Notes: generated by a model not told the origin, from the sequence alone. Numbered from the stretch's first letter, positions 35,473 to 48,381 are shown. The stretch: DNA of 64,000 nucleotides from an uncultured Alistipes sp. (GCA_900768045.1 CAAGBL010000101.1:1-64000), one strand, 5' to 3'. Translations and numbers: made by a program.

Positions 35473-36136
35473 CCCTACAGCCGACCAGATGTTCGAGCTT
35501 GAGGGGCGAGGTCGATATAATTTTGTGCGTCATAATGAGGCCATTGGTGCGCTTGTTAAGGAGGGTAGATACGACGAGGCGTGTGAGGCCCGCTATGAGG
35601 CTTTTCAACTGTTGGTAGAGGCCTTACCCGAGGACGAGGCTATGCCACTGCGCTGGGAGCATGCCAATAGCCGTGCTGCGGTGTCGGTGCTCTATGGCTC
35701 GGCTGTCGACCACTTTCGCATTGGCGACTTGGAGATGGCCATGGCGCAGTTGGAGTTGCTGCTCGACTGCGATCCTGAGGACCACTTCGAGGGTGTTAAC
35801 CTCTTGGCGCTGTGCTATGTAGCCATGGAGGAGTGGGACTTATTCGACGACTTGCTGATTGACCTTACCGATAAGTCGGCCGAGGCTGTTATTGCCCGTC
35901 TTTGGGCGTCGTATCGTAGCTCGGGCGAGGTCGACAAGGCGCTATTGTCGCTACTTAAGTCACGCCATAAGGCCTATTATGAGGAGCTATGCTTGGAGGA
36001 GCACCCCGACGATGATGCCTTCCGCCGAGATATCGAGTCGGAGCGTCCATCGCAGCGTGCCGAGGCTCGTGAGTGGTGGTTGCTCACTGAGCCATTGTGG
36101 CGAGAGTTCTCGGAGTTTTTGGCGGCGATAAAGTAA
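35447..36136 (+). CDS. TPR-like helical repeat protein overlapping cstA
   Basis: 229 residues, acidic, all-helical. Two TPR-like pairs are seen (about 28-60 and 85-125, for example DHFRIGDLEMAMAQLELLLDCDPED). There is no signal or TM. The ATG lies inside the last codons of cstA, so the two are translationally coupled. The product may be a cytosolic partner of the transporter; that role is inference. No named family is recognised. Confidence 0.7.
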   Translation: MSNKELQFNPTADQMFELEGRGRYNFVRHNEAIGALVKEGRYDEACEARYEAFQLLVEALPEDEAMPLRWEHANSRAAVSVLYGSAVDHFRIGDLEMAMAQLELLLDCDPEDHFEGVNLLALCYVAMEEWDLFDDLLIDLTDKSAEAVIARLWASYRSSGEVDKALLSLLKSRHKAYYEELCLEEHPDDDAFRRDIESERPSQRAEAREWWLLTEPLWREFSEFLAAIK

Positions 36137-36172
36137 ATATTTTGCGATTGTTGATAACTTATTAAGTTATAA

Positions 36173-36205
36173 TTTGCCTATGTCAACGAAATTTTCGTAT
36201 CTTTG
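36173..36205 (+). promoter_or_regulatory. Promoter of the murA operon
   Basis: The -33 TTTG (36173-36176) and -7 TATCTTTG (36198-36205) are 21 bp apart, a full consensus. The ATG at 36222 lies about 17 bp downstream and is favoured over the in-frame GTG at 36216. Confidence 0.75.
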
Positions 36206-36221
36206 ATAAAAATTTGTGACT

Positions 36222-37532
36222 ATGGCAAAATTTAGAGTAGAAGGTGGTCATCGCCTAAGTGGTGAGATTGTGCCACAAGGTGCTAAAAATGAGGCACTTC
36301 AAATTATATGTGCAACACTTCTCACTCCTGAGCGTGTTGTTCTTCACAATGTTCCTGTTATTGCCGACGTAATGCAGCTCATTGAGCTTATGGCGGCTAT
36401 GGGGGTTAAGGTTGAGCGCTTGTCGGAGGATAGCTTTGCTTTCCAGGCTGACGATATCAACCTTGACTATCTACGCTCGGCTGACTACCACAAGCGCTGC
36501 CGTCGCTTGCGTGGCTCAGTGATGATGATTGGCCCACTTCTCACACGCTTTGGCGTAGGCTTCATGCCTAAGCCTGGTGGCGATAAGATTGGCCGTCGTC
36601 GTCTTGATACCCACTTCCTCGGCTTCCAGAAGCTCGGTGCGGAGTTTAACTTCGATCTTAGTGATGAGTTCTACACCGTTGAGGCTAAACGTCTTAAGGG
36701 TACCTATATGCTTCTCGACGAGGCCTCGGTAACGGGTACTGCCAATATTGTCATGGCGGCAGCTATGGCTGAGGGACGCACAACAATCTATAATGCAGCA
36801 TGCGAGCCATACCTACAGCAGTTGTGCAAGATGCTTAATCGCATGGGTGCAAAGATTTCGGGCATCGCCTCAAACCTCCTTGTTATCGACGGCGTTGATT
36901 CGTTGGGCGGCACAGAGCATACCATGCTTCCAGATATGATTGAGGTGGGTAGCTTTATCGGTATGGCGGCCATGAACCGCTCGGAGCTAACCATCAAGGA
37001 TGTGTCGTACGAGAACCTCGGCATTATCCCCGCTCAGTTTGCTCGCATGGGTATTAAGTTTGAGCAGCGTGGCGATGATATCTATATTCCACAGCAGGAT
37101 CACTACTCTATCGAGAGCTTCATCGACGGCTCAATTATGACCATCGCCGATGCTCCATGGCCAGGTCTTACTCCTGATTTGTTGTCTATCTTCTTGGTTG
37201 TGGCAACGCAGGCTAAGGGTTCGGTACTTATTCACCAGAAGATGTTCGAGAGCCGCTTGTTCTTCGTCGATAAGCTTATCGACATGGGTGCTCAGATTAT
37301 CCTCTGCGATCCACACCGTGCTACGGTCATCGGTCATGACCACCAGATGCCTCTGCGTGCAGCAAACATGAGCTCGCCCGATATCCGTGCGGGCGTGGCA
37401 CTCCTTATCGCTGCCATGAGTGCTGAGGGCGTGAGCACAATTCAGAATATTGAGCAGATTGATCGTGGCTATCGTGACATTGAGAACCGCCTCAATGCTT
37501 TGGGTGCACGAATTACACGTATTGACGAATAA
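36222..37532 (+). CDS. murA: UDP-N-acetylglucosamine 1-carboxyvinyltransferase, Asp-type
   Basis: First committed step of peptidoglycan synthesis: transfer of enolpyruvate to UDP-GlcNAc, 436 residues. Lys22 of the AKNEAL motif and the RGSVMMIGPLL segment are conserved. The active-site loop reads PKPGGDKIGRR, with Asp121 where most MurA enzymes have the fosfomycin-reactive Cys. Asp variants (Mycobacterium, Chlamydia) are known to be active and resistant to fosfomycin. First gene of a tight five-gene operon reaching to 40329. Confidence 0.95.
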   Translation: MAKFRVEGGHRLSGEIVPQGAKNEALQIICATLLTPERVVLHNVPVIADVMQLIELMAAMGVKVERLSEDSFAFQADDINLDYLRSADYHKRCRRLRGSVMMIGPLLTRFGVGFMPKPGGDKIGRRRLDTHFLGFQKLGAEFNFDLSDEFYTVEAKRLKGTYMLLDEASVTGTANIVMAAAMAEGRTTIYNAACEPYLQQLCKMLNRMGAKISGIASNLLVIDGVDSLGGTEHTMLPDMIEVGSFIGMAAMNRSELTIKDVSYENLGIIPAQFARMGIKFEQRGDDIYIPQQDHYSIESFIDGSIMTIADAPWPGLTPDLLSIFLVVATQAKGSVLIHQKMFESRLFFVDKLIDMGAQIILCDPHRATVIGHDHQMPLRAANMSSPDIRAGVALLIAAMSAEGVSTIQNIEQIDRGYRDIENRLNALGARITRIDE

Positions 37533-37551
37533 AAATAATTGAATAAAATAG

Positions 37552-38121
37552 ATGTTTTTAGAGAGTAACAAACATAAGGGTTGGATTGAGGTTATCTGTG
37601 GCTCGATGTTCTCGGGAAAGACCGAGGAGCTTATTCGCCGTATGAAGCGAGCGCAGTTTGCAAACCTCAAGGTTGAGATTTTCAAGCCATCAATCGACAT
37701 TCGCTACTCCGAGGAGGATGTTGTATCACACGAGGGACATGCCATTCACTCTACACCCGTGGAGTCGGCACAGAACATCTTGCTTATGACAGCAGATGTC
37801 GACGTTGTGGGTATCGACGAAGCGCAGTTCTTCGATGCTGGTATTGTCGACGTGTGCCGTCAGCTTGCTAATAGCGGTGTTCGTGTGATTGTTGCTGGCC
37901 TCGATATGGACTATATGGGCGTTCCTTTTGGCCCTATGCCAGCGCTTATGGCTACAGCAGAGTATGTTACCAAGGTGCACGCTATCTGTGTTCGCTGTGG
38001 CGACTTGGCGCACCACTCACACCGTCTTACTGCCGACGAAAAGCAGGTGGTGCTCGGCGCTCAGGATACCTATCAGCCTATTTGCCGTCACTGCTTCAAT
38101 GAGTTAATGTCAAAGAAATAG
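37552..38121 (+). CDS. tdk: Thymidine kinase
   Basis: Type II (TK1-like) deoxynucleoside kinase, 189 residues. The P-loop GSMFSGKT spans residues 17-24, with a Walker B-like DEAQFFD and the lasso/zinc region with CVRCGD and CRHC. It phosphorylates thymidine in the salvage pathway in the cytosol. It starts 19 bp after murA and ends 4 bp before tsaC. Confidence 0.95.
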   Translation: MFLESNKHKGWIEVICGSMFSGKTEELIRRMKRAQFANLKVEIFKPSIDIRYSEEDVVSHEGHAIHSTPVESAQNILLMTADVDVVGIDEAQFFDAGIVDVCRQLANSGVRVIVAGLDMDYMGVPFGPMPALMATAEYVTKVHAICVRCGDLAHHSHRLTADEKQVVLGAQDTYQPICRHCFNELMSKK

Positions 38122-38125
38122 AGCT

Positions 38126-38689
38126 ATGCAGAAAGCTATAGAAAAGTGTGTTGAGGTATTGAAGGCTGGTGGCCTTATCCTCTATCCCACCGACACCGTA
38201 TGGGGTATCGGCTGCGATGCTACAAATGTGGAGGCTGTAGAGAAGGTCTATAAACTTAAGCAGAGCGAGGATAAGCGCTCTATGCTCTGCCTTATGCGTG
38301 ATGCAGACATGATTGTTCGCTATGTGAACCGTGCTCCAGGCATCGCCTTCGAGGTTATGGAGCTCTCGGATAAGCCTCTTACGGCTATATTGCCAGGCGC
38401 TGTGGGTGTTGCCGAGAACCTTATCCCTGAGGCTAAGACACTTGGTGTGCGCATTCCTCAGCACGAGTTCTGCCAGGCGTTATTGCGTAAGTTTGGCAAG
38501 CCTATCGTCTCTACTTCGGCAAATATCTCGGGCGAGCCCACAGCAAAACGCCTTAAGGAGGTTGTGCAGGAGATTATCGACGGTGTCGACTATGTTGTGA
38601 ACCCACGCTTCGAGGGTAAGCCTACGCTTAAGCCAAGCTCTATTATTGCCTTTGGCGAGGGTGGCGAAGTAGAAATCATTCGCAGCTAA
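38126..38689 (+). CDS. tsaC: Threonylcarbamoyl-AMP synthase
   Basis: YrdC/Sua5 enzyme, 187 residues, that makes threonylcarbamoyl-AMP from threonine, bicarbonate and ATP for the t6A37 modification of ANN-decoding tRNAs. The opening nucleotide-binding motif YPTDTVWGIGCDA and the later STSANISGEP segment are typical. It is the short form without a Sua5 C-terminal domain. Together with queA in the same operon it makes two tRNA modification genes. Confidence 0.92.
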   Translation: MQKAIEKCVEVLKAGGLILYPTDTVWGIGCDATNVEAVEKVYKLKQSEDKRSMLCLMRDADMIVRYVNRAPGIAFEVMELSDKPLTAILPGAVGVAENLIPEAKTLGVRIPQHEFCQALLRKFGKPIVSTSANISGEPTAKRLKEVVQEIIDGVDYVVNPRFEGKPTLKPSSIIAFGEGGEVEIIRS

Positions 38690-38695
38690 TGATCT

Positions 38696-39103
38696 ATGGC
38701 TAAGGAGATTATAACCCCAGTGCAGAAGCGCTTCTCGGATGTCGATAGCTTTTTGCATGTAAACAATATCTGGCAGCAGAGCTACTTCGACATGGGTAAG
38801 ACCGACTTCTACGTCAAGGTCTTGGGCGTGGCGGGTGTCTTTGACCGCCTACGCATAATCACAGCATCGACACATACCGACTACTATGGTCAGGTGCGCC
38901 TGCACGACGATATTGTTGTTAAGACAGACGTGTCACGCATCGGCACTAAGAGCATGACACTGCATCAGCGCATCATGCTTGGTGATAAGTGCCTTACAGA
39001 GAGCTCATCGGTGATGGTAGCCTTCGATTTTGAGCTTCAGCAGACCGTCGAGATGCCAGAGGAGTGGAAGCAGAAGCTATCAGAGTATCTTATCAGTGAG
39101 TAG
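38696..39103 (+). CDS. Acyl-CoA thioesterase, hotdog fold (4HBT-like)
   Basis: 135 residues. The 4-hydroxybenzoyl-CoA thioesterase-type motif appears as DSFLHVNNIWQQSYFD near residues 15-32, where the Asp before the HVNN segment is the usual catalytic residue. A single hotdog domain, probably oligomeric and cytosolic. The acyl substrate is unknown. Gaps of 6 bp and 2 bp to its neighbours place it in the murA-queA operon. Confidence 0.85.
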   Translation: MAKEIITPVQKRFSDVDSFLHVNNIWQQSYFDMGKTDFYVKVLGVAGVFDRLRIITASTHTDYYGQVRLHDDIVVKTDVSRIGTKSMTLHQRIMLGDKCLTESSSVMVAFDFELQQTVEMPEEWKQKLSEYLISE

Positions 39104-39105
39104 AT

Positions 39106-40329
39106 ATGCAAAGCGTTGAGCGACATATAGATATAAACGACTACAACTACGACCTTCCAGACTGCCGCATCGCCAAGTTTCCTCTCGCGGAGCGTTCGCA
39201 GTCGAAACTCATGGTATATAGCAATGGCGAGATTACGGAGAGTAGGTTTGCGCACGTTGCCGACTACCTTCCTGAGGGTGCCATGCTCGTATTTAACAAT
39301 ACACGAGTTGTGCGTGCTCGTATCATCATGCACAAGGCGTCGGGCGCTCGCATCGAGGTCTTCTGCCTCGAGCCACACTCTCCTGCCGACTACGAGAATG
39401 CCTTTAGCGTGCATGGTGAGTCGGAGTGGAGTTGTGTTGTCGGCAACCTCAAGAAGTGGAAGGAGGGCGAGATTTTTGTTGAGTTTGACGTTGATGGACA
39501 AAGACATAGGCTAACTGCCGAGATTGTTGAGCGTGGCACACGTGAACATATCGTGCGCTTCAGGTGGACGGCAGATATGACCTTTGGTCAGTTGCTCGAG
39601 CTTCTTGGCCGCATACCTATTCCGCCATACCTAAATCGTGATAGCGAGGAGATTGACAATACCCGCTACCAGACCGTATATGCCAAGTTTGAGGGCTCGG
39701 TGGCTGCCCCTACGGCGGGTTTGCACTTTACGCCTGAGCTTATAAGCGATATGCGAACGCAGGGCTTTGGTTTTGAGGAGGTTACGTTGCACGTAGGCGC
39801 CGGTACATTCCTCCCCGTTAAGGCCGACGACGCTGCGGAGCACCCTATGCATACCGAACACTTTATCGTGAGCCGTGCGACGGTAGAAAACCTGCTTAAG
39901 AGTGTTGACCGTATCGTGGCTGTGGGCACTACCTCGGTGCGCACGTTGGAGTCGCTGTCGGCGCTTGCTTGGCGTGTTAAGTCGTTAGGCGATGCCGAGT
40001 TAGAGCGTGTTGTGGGTCAGTGGGAGTTGTACGACATACCGACTGAGTTTTCGGGACGTGAGGCGTTGCAGACTTTGCTTGACTATATGACGGAGCGAGG
40101 CCTCGAGCAGCTAAAGGCGGCTACGCAGATTATGATTACTCCGCTGGGCTATCGCTTCCGCATTGTGCGCTACATAATTACCAACTTCCATCAGCCTAAG
40201 TCTACGCTTTTGTTGTTGGTAAGTGCCTATGTAGGTGGCGATTGGCACAAAATTTATGACTACGCCTTAGCTAACGATTTTCGATTCCTGAGCTATGGAG
40301 ACTCGTCGCTTTTGAAGGTTGACAGATAG
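39106..40329 (+). CDS. queA: S-adenosylmethionine:tRNA ribosyltransferase-isomerase
   Basis: Adds the ribosyl moiety of SAM to preQ1-modified tRNA in queuosine synthesis, 407 residues. Family motifs include LPEGAMLVFNNTRVVRARI, AAPTAGLHFTPELI, VGTTSVRTLESL and NFHQPKSTLLLLVSA. It is somewhat longer than the E. coli enzyme (about 356), mainly in the middle. Last gene of the murA operon, followed by a strong terminator. Confidence 0.94.
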   Translation: MQSVERHIDINDYNYDLPDCRIAKFPLAERSQSKLMVYSNGEITESRFAHVADYLPEGAMLVFNNTRVVRARIIMHKASGARIEVFCLEPHSPADYENAFSVHGESEWSCVVGNLKKWKEGEIFVEFDVDGQRHRLTAEIVERGTREHIVRFRWTADMTFGQLLELLGRIPIPPYLNRDSEEIDNTRYQTVYAKFEGSVAAPTAGLHFTPELISDMRTQGFGFEEVTLHVGAGTFLPVKADDAAEHPMHTEHFIVSRATVENLLKSVDRIVAVGTTSVRTLESLSALAWRVKSLGDAELERVVGQWELYDIPTEFSGREALQTLLDYMTERGLEQLKAATQIMITPLGYRFRIVRYIITNFHQPKSTLLLLVSAYVGGDWHKIYDYALANDFRFLSYGDSSLLKVDR

Positions 40330-40350
40330 TTAATGAGAATTATATGGAGA

Positions 40351-40390
40351 AGAGAGGTGGCACTTCAGTTTAGTGTCACCTCTCTTTTTT
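40351..40390 (+). terminator. Terminator of the murA-queA operon
   Basis: Stem AGAGAGGTG(G)CACT / AGTGTCACCTCTCT with a short loop and six T. Confidence 0.85.
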
Positions 40391-40391
40391 A

Positions 40392-40550
40392 TTTAGTTAT
40401 CCAATGCCTCGTCGATAAACTGTTCCAACGACACCTCCGTTGCCATGCCGATTTTCTGACGAAAGCGGTGGCGTAGCCAAGGAAGTTGATTTGGATTTGC
40501 TCTATAACCTCGTCGAGCAAGGCGAGCCTATAGTTCTTATAGTCGAGTAG
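40392..40550 (-). pseudogene. Possible frame-broken gene remnant
   Basis: On the minus strand a plausible coding stretch (LDYKNYRLALLDEVIEQ) runs into a second stretch in another frame (LPWLRHRFRQKIG, then MATEVSLEQFIDEALDN, stop). One frame change near 40490 would join them into a tail of about 50 residues. No start is seen, since a hairpin follows upstream at 40552. I do not recognise the family. It could be chance coding-like composition. Confidence 0.35.
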
Positions 40551-40551
40551 T

Positions 40552-40589
40552 AAAAAATACGAGTAACAAGCGTTACTCGTATTTTTTTT
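40552..40589. terminator. Bidirectional terminator-like hairpin
   Basis: AAAAAATACGAGTAAC / GTTACTCGTATTTTTTT with A and T runs on either side. It can end the beta-galactosidase message on the minus strand. Confidence 0.8.
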
Positions 40590-40598
40590 ATGGTTGCC

Positions 40599-44356
<3,758 letters not shown>

Positions 44357-44375
44357 GTATCGTTATGAATTTTTA

Positions 44376-44407
44376 CAAATGTACAAAAAATTGCTGACCT
44401 AAACAAT
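44376..44407 (-). promoter_or_regulatory. Promoter of nitroreductase-beta-galactosidase unit
   Basis: Minus-strand -33 ATTG (44407-44404) and -7 TACATTTG (44383-44376), 20 bp apart. It overlaps the divergent rnpB promoter. Confidence 0.6.
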
Positions 44408-44421
44408 TTTTTATATCTTTG
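44391..44421 (+). promoter_or_regulatory. Promoter of rnpB
   Basis: TTG (44391-44393) and TATCTTTG (44414-44421) are 20 bp apart. Transcription should start near 44429, at the first bases of the RNA. Confidence 0.65.
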
Positions 44422-44428
44422 CACCGCA

Positions 44429-44768
44429 TATGTGCTCTATCGCTGCCACCGCAAGGTGGGGGAGGAAAGTCCGAGCAACAGAGAGCGCCACGCAAGTTAA
44501 CGGCTTGATACTCGTGAGGGTATAGTAGCGTAGAAGAAAATAACCGCCCGCAAGGGTAAGGGTGAGAAGGCGGGGTAAGAGCCCACCGCGAGGGTAGCAA
44601 TACTCCTCGGCAGTACGTCTCGTGGGTTGCAAGACCATGTATACCGACAATTAAGGGTTGCTCGTCCGATGTCGGGGGGTAGGTTGCTAGAGGCGGCAAG
44701 TGATTGTCGTCGTAGATAAATGATAGAGGCCCAACACGTTGGGAACAGAACTCGGCTTATAACGTATG
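44429..44768 (+). ncRNA. rnpB: RNase P RNA, class A
   Basis: Catalytic RNA of RNase P, which trims 5' ends of pre-tRNAs. Diagnostic parts are visible in order: the P4 left strand in GAGGAAAGTCCGAGC (about 44460), the ACAGAGAGCGCCACGC-like region, the GCAATACTCCTCG / GGTAAGAGCCCACCGC segment with the AGAGNCCACC-type loop, and the closing ACAGAACTCGGCTTAT (about 44746-44760). The 5' end GCTCTATCGCTG pairs with the 3' part. The ends are set to within a few bases from the promoter and the closing helix. Reading frames crossing it on the minus strand are not genes. Confidence 0.93.
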
Positions 44769-44871
44769 CAAAAAAAGTGCTGCTCTAAATGAGTGGCACT
44801 TATTGTTTTATATGATATTGTTTCGTAGTACCAAGTTTTTTCACTACATTTGTGTTAACAATAAATAATAA

Positions 44872-46272
44872 ATGCAGTTTTTTATGGCAAGCGCTCCAGT
44901 TACGAAGTATCAGGTCATGGCAAAATGTATTCAAATCATGACCAACCAGATGAGGGATAGTAGAAATCCTGAGATGAAACGTAGACTACGTGAAAAGATA
45001 GATTACTTTTCATCTATCGGTGTTGTTGACAATTATCAGATGATTGTTTATCGCAATAGTGTAATGTTGCTTCACAACGATTATAGAAATTATCCAAACC
45101 TAAATCTCTTTGAGGGTGGTCAGCTATATGTCGGAGCTTTCGATGATATGTTAGCATTGCACGATTCGCAGTGTATTCGCATACATGGAAACGGTAAGGC
45201 CGACAGTGGTTCTTGTGTGCATGGCTATATTGAGGGTGATTGTGTCACAGAGAGTGTAGAGCGAGAGAAGGGCAAGGAGGTTAAGTATGAATACCAGAGC
45301 AATAATCCCTATGCTGCTCTTTTAAAAGGAGGTAAGTGTGTTAATAACGACACGAGTCTGCCTATTATTAAGCGTCTATTTAAAAATGAGACGGTTGGTC
45401 AGGGTGACTTCTTTAAATTCTTGTTGGTGGTCATTGCTTTAGCAGTGTTAGTAACAGAAACTGCCCTCGAATTTTTGCTAATACCCCTCGGAATAGCACT
45501 TGTCTATATTACTTATAAGCGTATCAAAGATTTAGGCTATACAGGTGGTAAAGCCATTGTGCTCCTTGTGCTCTGTTACATGTTGCACGTCATTGGTTTT
45601 ATTATTCTTTGTGCCATGCCAACGGCGGTGGTCTCAACCGAAGAGTATAAGAAGGCTGAGGAGATGATGAATGAGAAGATAGCCTCGGCTCAAAAAACGC
45701 TCAAAGCACGTTGTAGCACATTTAATGGCTCAATAGACTGGCTTTTAATGAATGCCGAGACTCTTCGCATTGCTAATTCACTAAGTGGTGGCAAGAGTGG
45801 AATGACGAGCATGTTGCACAACCAGTCAGATGCTAATCAGGGCTATCCTGATGATGAAGAGGAGCGTCGTGAAGAGGAGCGTCGCCAGCGAGAGGAAGAG
45901 GCAGAGCGCCTTGAGGAGGAGCGTCGTCAGCGTGAGGAAGAGCAAGAACGTCGTGAGGAGGAGCATCGCCAACAGCAGATTAGCAATTTGGAGAGCCAAA
46001 TACGTAGTCTTGAGAGTAGAATAAGCTCTCTACAACATGTTGCTTCAAGCGCAGAGAGCCAGGCAACGAGTCGTCGTCAGCAGGGCGAGACCTACCTATC
46101 ATATGCCAATTCGGCACAAGATGACGACTTGCGAAATGACTATTTGCAAAGTGCTGATAGCTGCTTTAGTGAGGCATCGCATTATGAGAGTGAGGCTGCG
46201 TCAGCTCAATCCGAAATAAGTAGCTTGCAGAGCGAGGTGGATAGTCTCCAGAGTGAGATTTATAACCTATAA
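44872..46272 (+). CDS. Uncharacterised membrane protein with long Glu/Arg-rich coiled coil
   Basis: 466 residues, no family recognised. Residues 1-180 form a soluble alpha/beta domain (IGVVDNYQMIVYRNSVMLLH, then Gly/His/Cys-containing loops). Two or three TM helices lie at about 183-265. A linker region (265-330) leads to a highly charged segment of REEE/RRQ repeats (about 330-370) and a Ser/Gln-rich coiled coil ending in SEISSLQSEVDSLQSEIYNL. The alternative start at 44884 is possible. A TACATTTG box lies at 44845-44852. Codon use is more AT-rich than its neighbours, which suggests a different history. Paralogues or transfer cannot be judged here. Confidence 0.65.
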   Translation: MQFFMASAPVTKYQVMAKCIQIMTNQMRDSRNPEMKRRLREKIDYFSSIGVVDNYQMIVYRNSVMLLHNDYRNYPNLNLFEGGQLYVGAFDDMLALHDSQCIRIHGNGKADSGSCVHGYIEGDCVTESVEREKGKEVKYEYQSNNPYAALLKGGKCVNNDTSLPIIKRLFKNETVGQGDFFKFLLVVIALAVLVTETALEFLLIPLGIALVYITYKRIKDLGYTGGKAIVLLVLCYMLHVIGFIILCAMPTAVVSTEEYKKAEEMMNEKIASAQKTLKARCSTFNGSIDWLLMNAETLRIANSLSGGKSGMTSMLHNQSDANQGYPDDEEERREEERRQREEEAERLEEERRQREEEQERREEEHRQQQISNLESQIRSLESRISSLQHVASSAESQATSRRQQGETYLSYANSAQDDDLRNDYLQSADSCFSEASHYESEAASAQSEISSLQSEVDSLQSEIYNL

Positions 46273-46273
46273 A

Positions 46274-46312
46274 TTAATGGGTAGCACGAAAAATGCTACC
46301 CATTAATTATTT
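46274..46312. terminator. Hairpin between convergent genes
   Basis: ATTAATGGGTAGCA-CGAAAAA-TGCTACCCATTAAT, a 14-bp perfect stem, between the 44872 gene and the acyl-CoA ligase gene. The flanking T run is weak. It probably ends transcription from both sides. Confidence 0.7.
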
Positions 46313-46373
46313 ACGTAGGTGTATACGGAACTTGAGCCTGAGTGTTACGTTGCTATATCTTGGCTCTTGTCCT

Positions 46374-48287
46374 CTATTGTAATAACTTGCGCATCGCCTC
46401 GATGTTTCGGGCATTATCGATGACCTTGCCCTCGGCAGTGTAGGCGTGGCTGATAGCCTCCTCAAAGTGCTTCTCAACCTTGTTGCGCACAACCTTCATT
46501 GTACTGTTTACCAAACCATTCTGCTCGGTGAAGGCCTCGTCGGCAAGAGCAATGACCGCAGGCACCCATCTGTCGGGGAACTCGTTGGCATATACGCCTC
46601 CAGTGCGGTATTTGGCAAGCTCTGCACCCACCATATTTGCTGCCTCACGATAGCGCTCCTCGCCCTTAATACCCTTCTGGTCGAGTATGCGGTTGAGGTT
46701 CTCCTTCGATGCTACAACAAGCGCAATAGTATATGGGCTTTGGTTGTTATAGATCATAATCTGGTCGATTATTGGCGACTTATCAACCATCGCCTCCTCC
46801 ATACCTTCGGGGCTATACTTCTCGCCGTCCGACGATATTAGCAGTGACTTGAAACGACCTAACACGTAGAGGAAGTCGTCCTCGCCCATATATCCCATGT
46901 CGCCCGTATGTAGCCAACCATCACGCACAGTGTCGGCAGTAGACTCGGGATTCTTCCAATATCCCGCCATGACATTCTCGCCCTTGATGACAATCTCGCC
47001 CTTTATGCCACGTGGCAGCTCACGACCCTCGTCATCGAGAATCTTTATCTCGAGAGGTTGTACCAACCTACCCGATGAGCCGAAGCGGTGGTTGCCCTTT
47101 GTTGGGGCATTTGTCGAGATTACAGGAGTGGCTTCGGATAGTCCGTAGCCCTGGAACATAGGTATACCTATGGCGTAGAAGAAGCGTTGAAGCTCGCTAT
47201 CGAGCAATGCTCCACCACCCACGAAGAACTGCAAGTCGCCACCAAAAGCCTCACGCACCTTTGAGTATAGAATCTTGTCGAAGAGCATAACAGCAGGCTT
47301 TAGCAGTGCTCTCCAGCCACGTCCCTTTGTGTAGCCGTCGGCCTGGTAGGCATACGAGGTCTTGAGTGCGAGTTGGAACAAACGCTCCGTTGTCTTGCCC
47401 TTCTTGCGGATAGATGTCTCGATGCTCTTGCGGAAGTTCTTGGCGAGGGCTGGCACCGACAACAAGAAGTGTGGACGCACCTCCTTAATATTTAGAGGTA
47501 TGTTCTTGAGCGTCTCCATAGGTGTACGTCCCACCTCGGTTGTTGCCACCGAGGCACCGCACGCAATCATGATGTAGAAGCCTACGACATGTGCAAAGCA
47601 GTGGTCGAGGGGCAATATGATGAGTGTTCGCCACTCCGAGGGGATATTTACCACAGAGCGAGCCTGCTCAACATTGGCTGTGTAGTTGCGGTGTGTGAGC
47701 ACCACGCCCTTAGGATCTGCTGTTGTTCCCGAGGTGTATGTAATTGTTGCTATGTCGTCGTTTTTGAGCGCCTGGCCAATAGCTAAGAACTCCTCGAGGT
47801 GCTCCTCGAGGTGCTTTTCGCCCATTAGTTTGAGGCTCTCGAGCTTGAGCTCGCCCTCACGAAGTTCGCCCTCAACATCTCCCCATACCACAATGTGCTT
47901 GAGTAGGGGTAGCTCGTCTGTGATGCGACGAATCTTTGGTAGCTGATACTGCGACACGAATATTAGCTCCACGTCGGCATGGCGTAGGCGGAATAGTAGG
48001 TCGTTCGACTCCTCGAGCTTGATAGATAGTGGCACGCTGATAGCTCCAGCATACAACAATCCGAGCTCCGAGATAATCCAGTTGTTGCAACCCTCAGCCA
48101 AGATAGATACTCGAGCCTCAGGCTTGATGCCCAAGGCCACAAGGCCGGCACCCGTCTTGAGTGCTTCGGCCTTTGTCGTCTGGTATGTTGTTGGCTCAAA
48201 TTTGCCATTATGCTTCTCGAGCAAAAACTCCTTGGAAGAATATTTTGCTACCGATTCTTCGAATAGGTCAATAATAGTACGTTTCAT
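46374..48287 (-). CDS. Long-chain fatty-acid-CoA ligase (AMP-forming)
   Basis: 637 residues, ANL superfamily. The AMP-binding P-loop TYTSGTTADPKGV, the adenylate motif GYGLSEATPV and the hinge/FACS region DGWLHTGDMGYMGEDDFL are all present, with a C-terminal domain ending in KVIDNARNIEAMRKLLQ. It activates fatty acids to acyl-CoA at the membrane face for lipid synthesis or turnover. The family annotation is firm; chain-length preference is not visible. Confidence 0.93.
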   Translation of the reverse strand: MKRTIIDLFEESVAKYSSKEFLLEKHNGKFEPTTYQTTKAEALKTGAGLVALGIKPEARVSILAEGCNNWIISELGLLYAGAISVPLSIKLEESNDLLFRLRHADVELIFVSQYQLPKIRRITDELPLLKHIVVWGDVEGELREGELKLESLKLMGEKHLEEHLEEFLAIGQALKNDDIATITYTSGTTADPKGVVLTHRNYTANVEQARSVVNIPSEWRTLIILPLDHCFAHVVGFYIMIACGASVATTEVGRTPMETLKNIPLNIKEVRPHFLLSVPALAKNFRKSIETSIRKKGKTTERLFQLALKTSYAYQADGYTKGRGWRALLKPAVMLFDKILYSKVREAFGGDLQFFVGGGALLDSELQRFFYAIGIPMFQGYGLSEATPVISTNAPTKGNHRFGSSGRLVQPLEIKILDDEGRELPRGIKGEIVIKGENVMAGYWKNPESTADTVRDGWLHTGDMGYMGEDDFLYVLGRFKSLLISSDGEKYSPEGMEEAMVDKSPIIDQIMIYNNQSPYTIALVVASKENLNRILDQKGIKGEERYREAANMVGAELAKYRTGGVYANEFPDRWVPAVIALADEAFTEQNGLVNSTMKVVRNKVEKHFEEAISHAYTAEGKVIDNARNIEAMRKLLQ

Positions 48288-48381
48288 AGCGTATATATAA
48301 TCCGTAACTTACAGCTACCAGCGATTTATTGCTGATGGCTTTTACCTGCTTAAGTTTTTGGGGCTAAAGTCTAAAGTAGGC

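Noticed and set aside
44373..44699. Minus-strand open frames across rnpB
   Set aside because: They are shadows of the RNase P RNA gene, whose conserved elements and promoter are on the plus strand.
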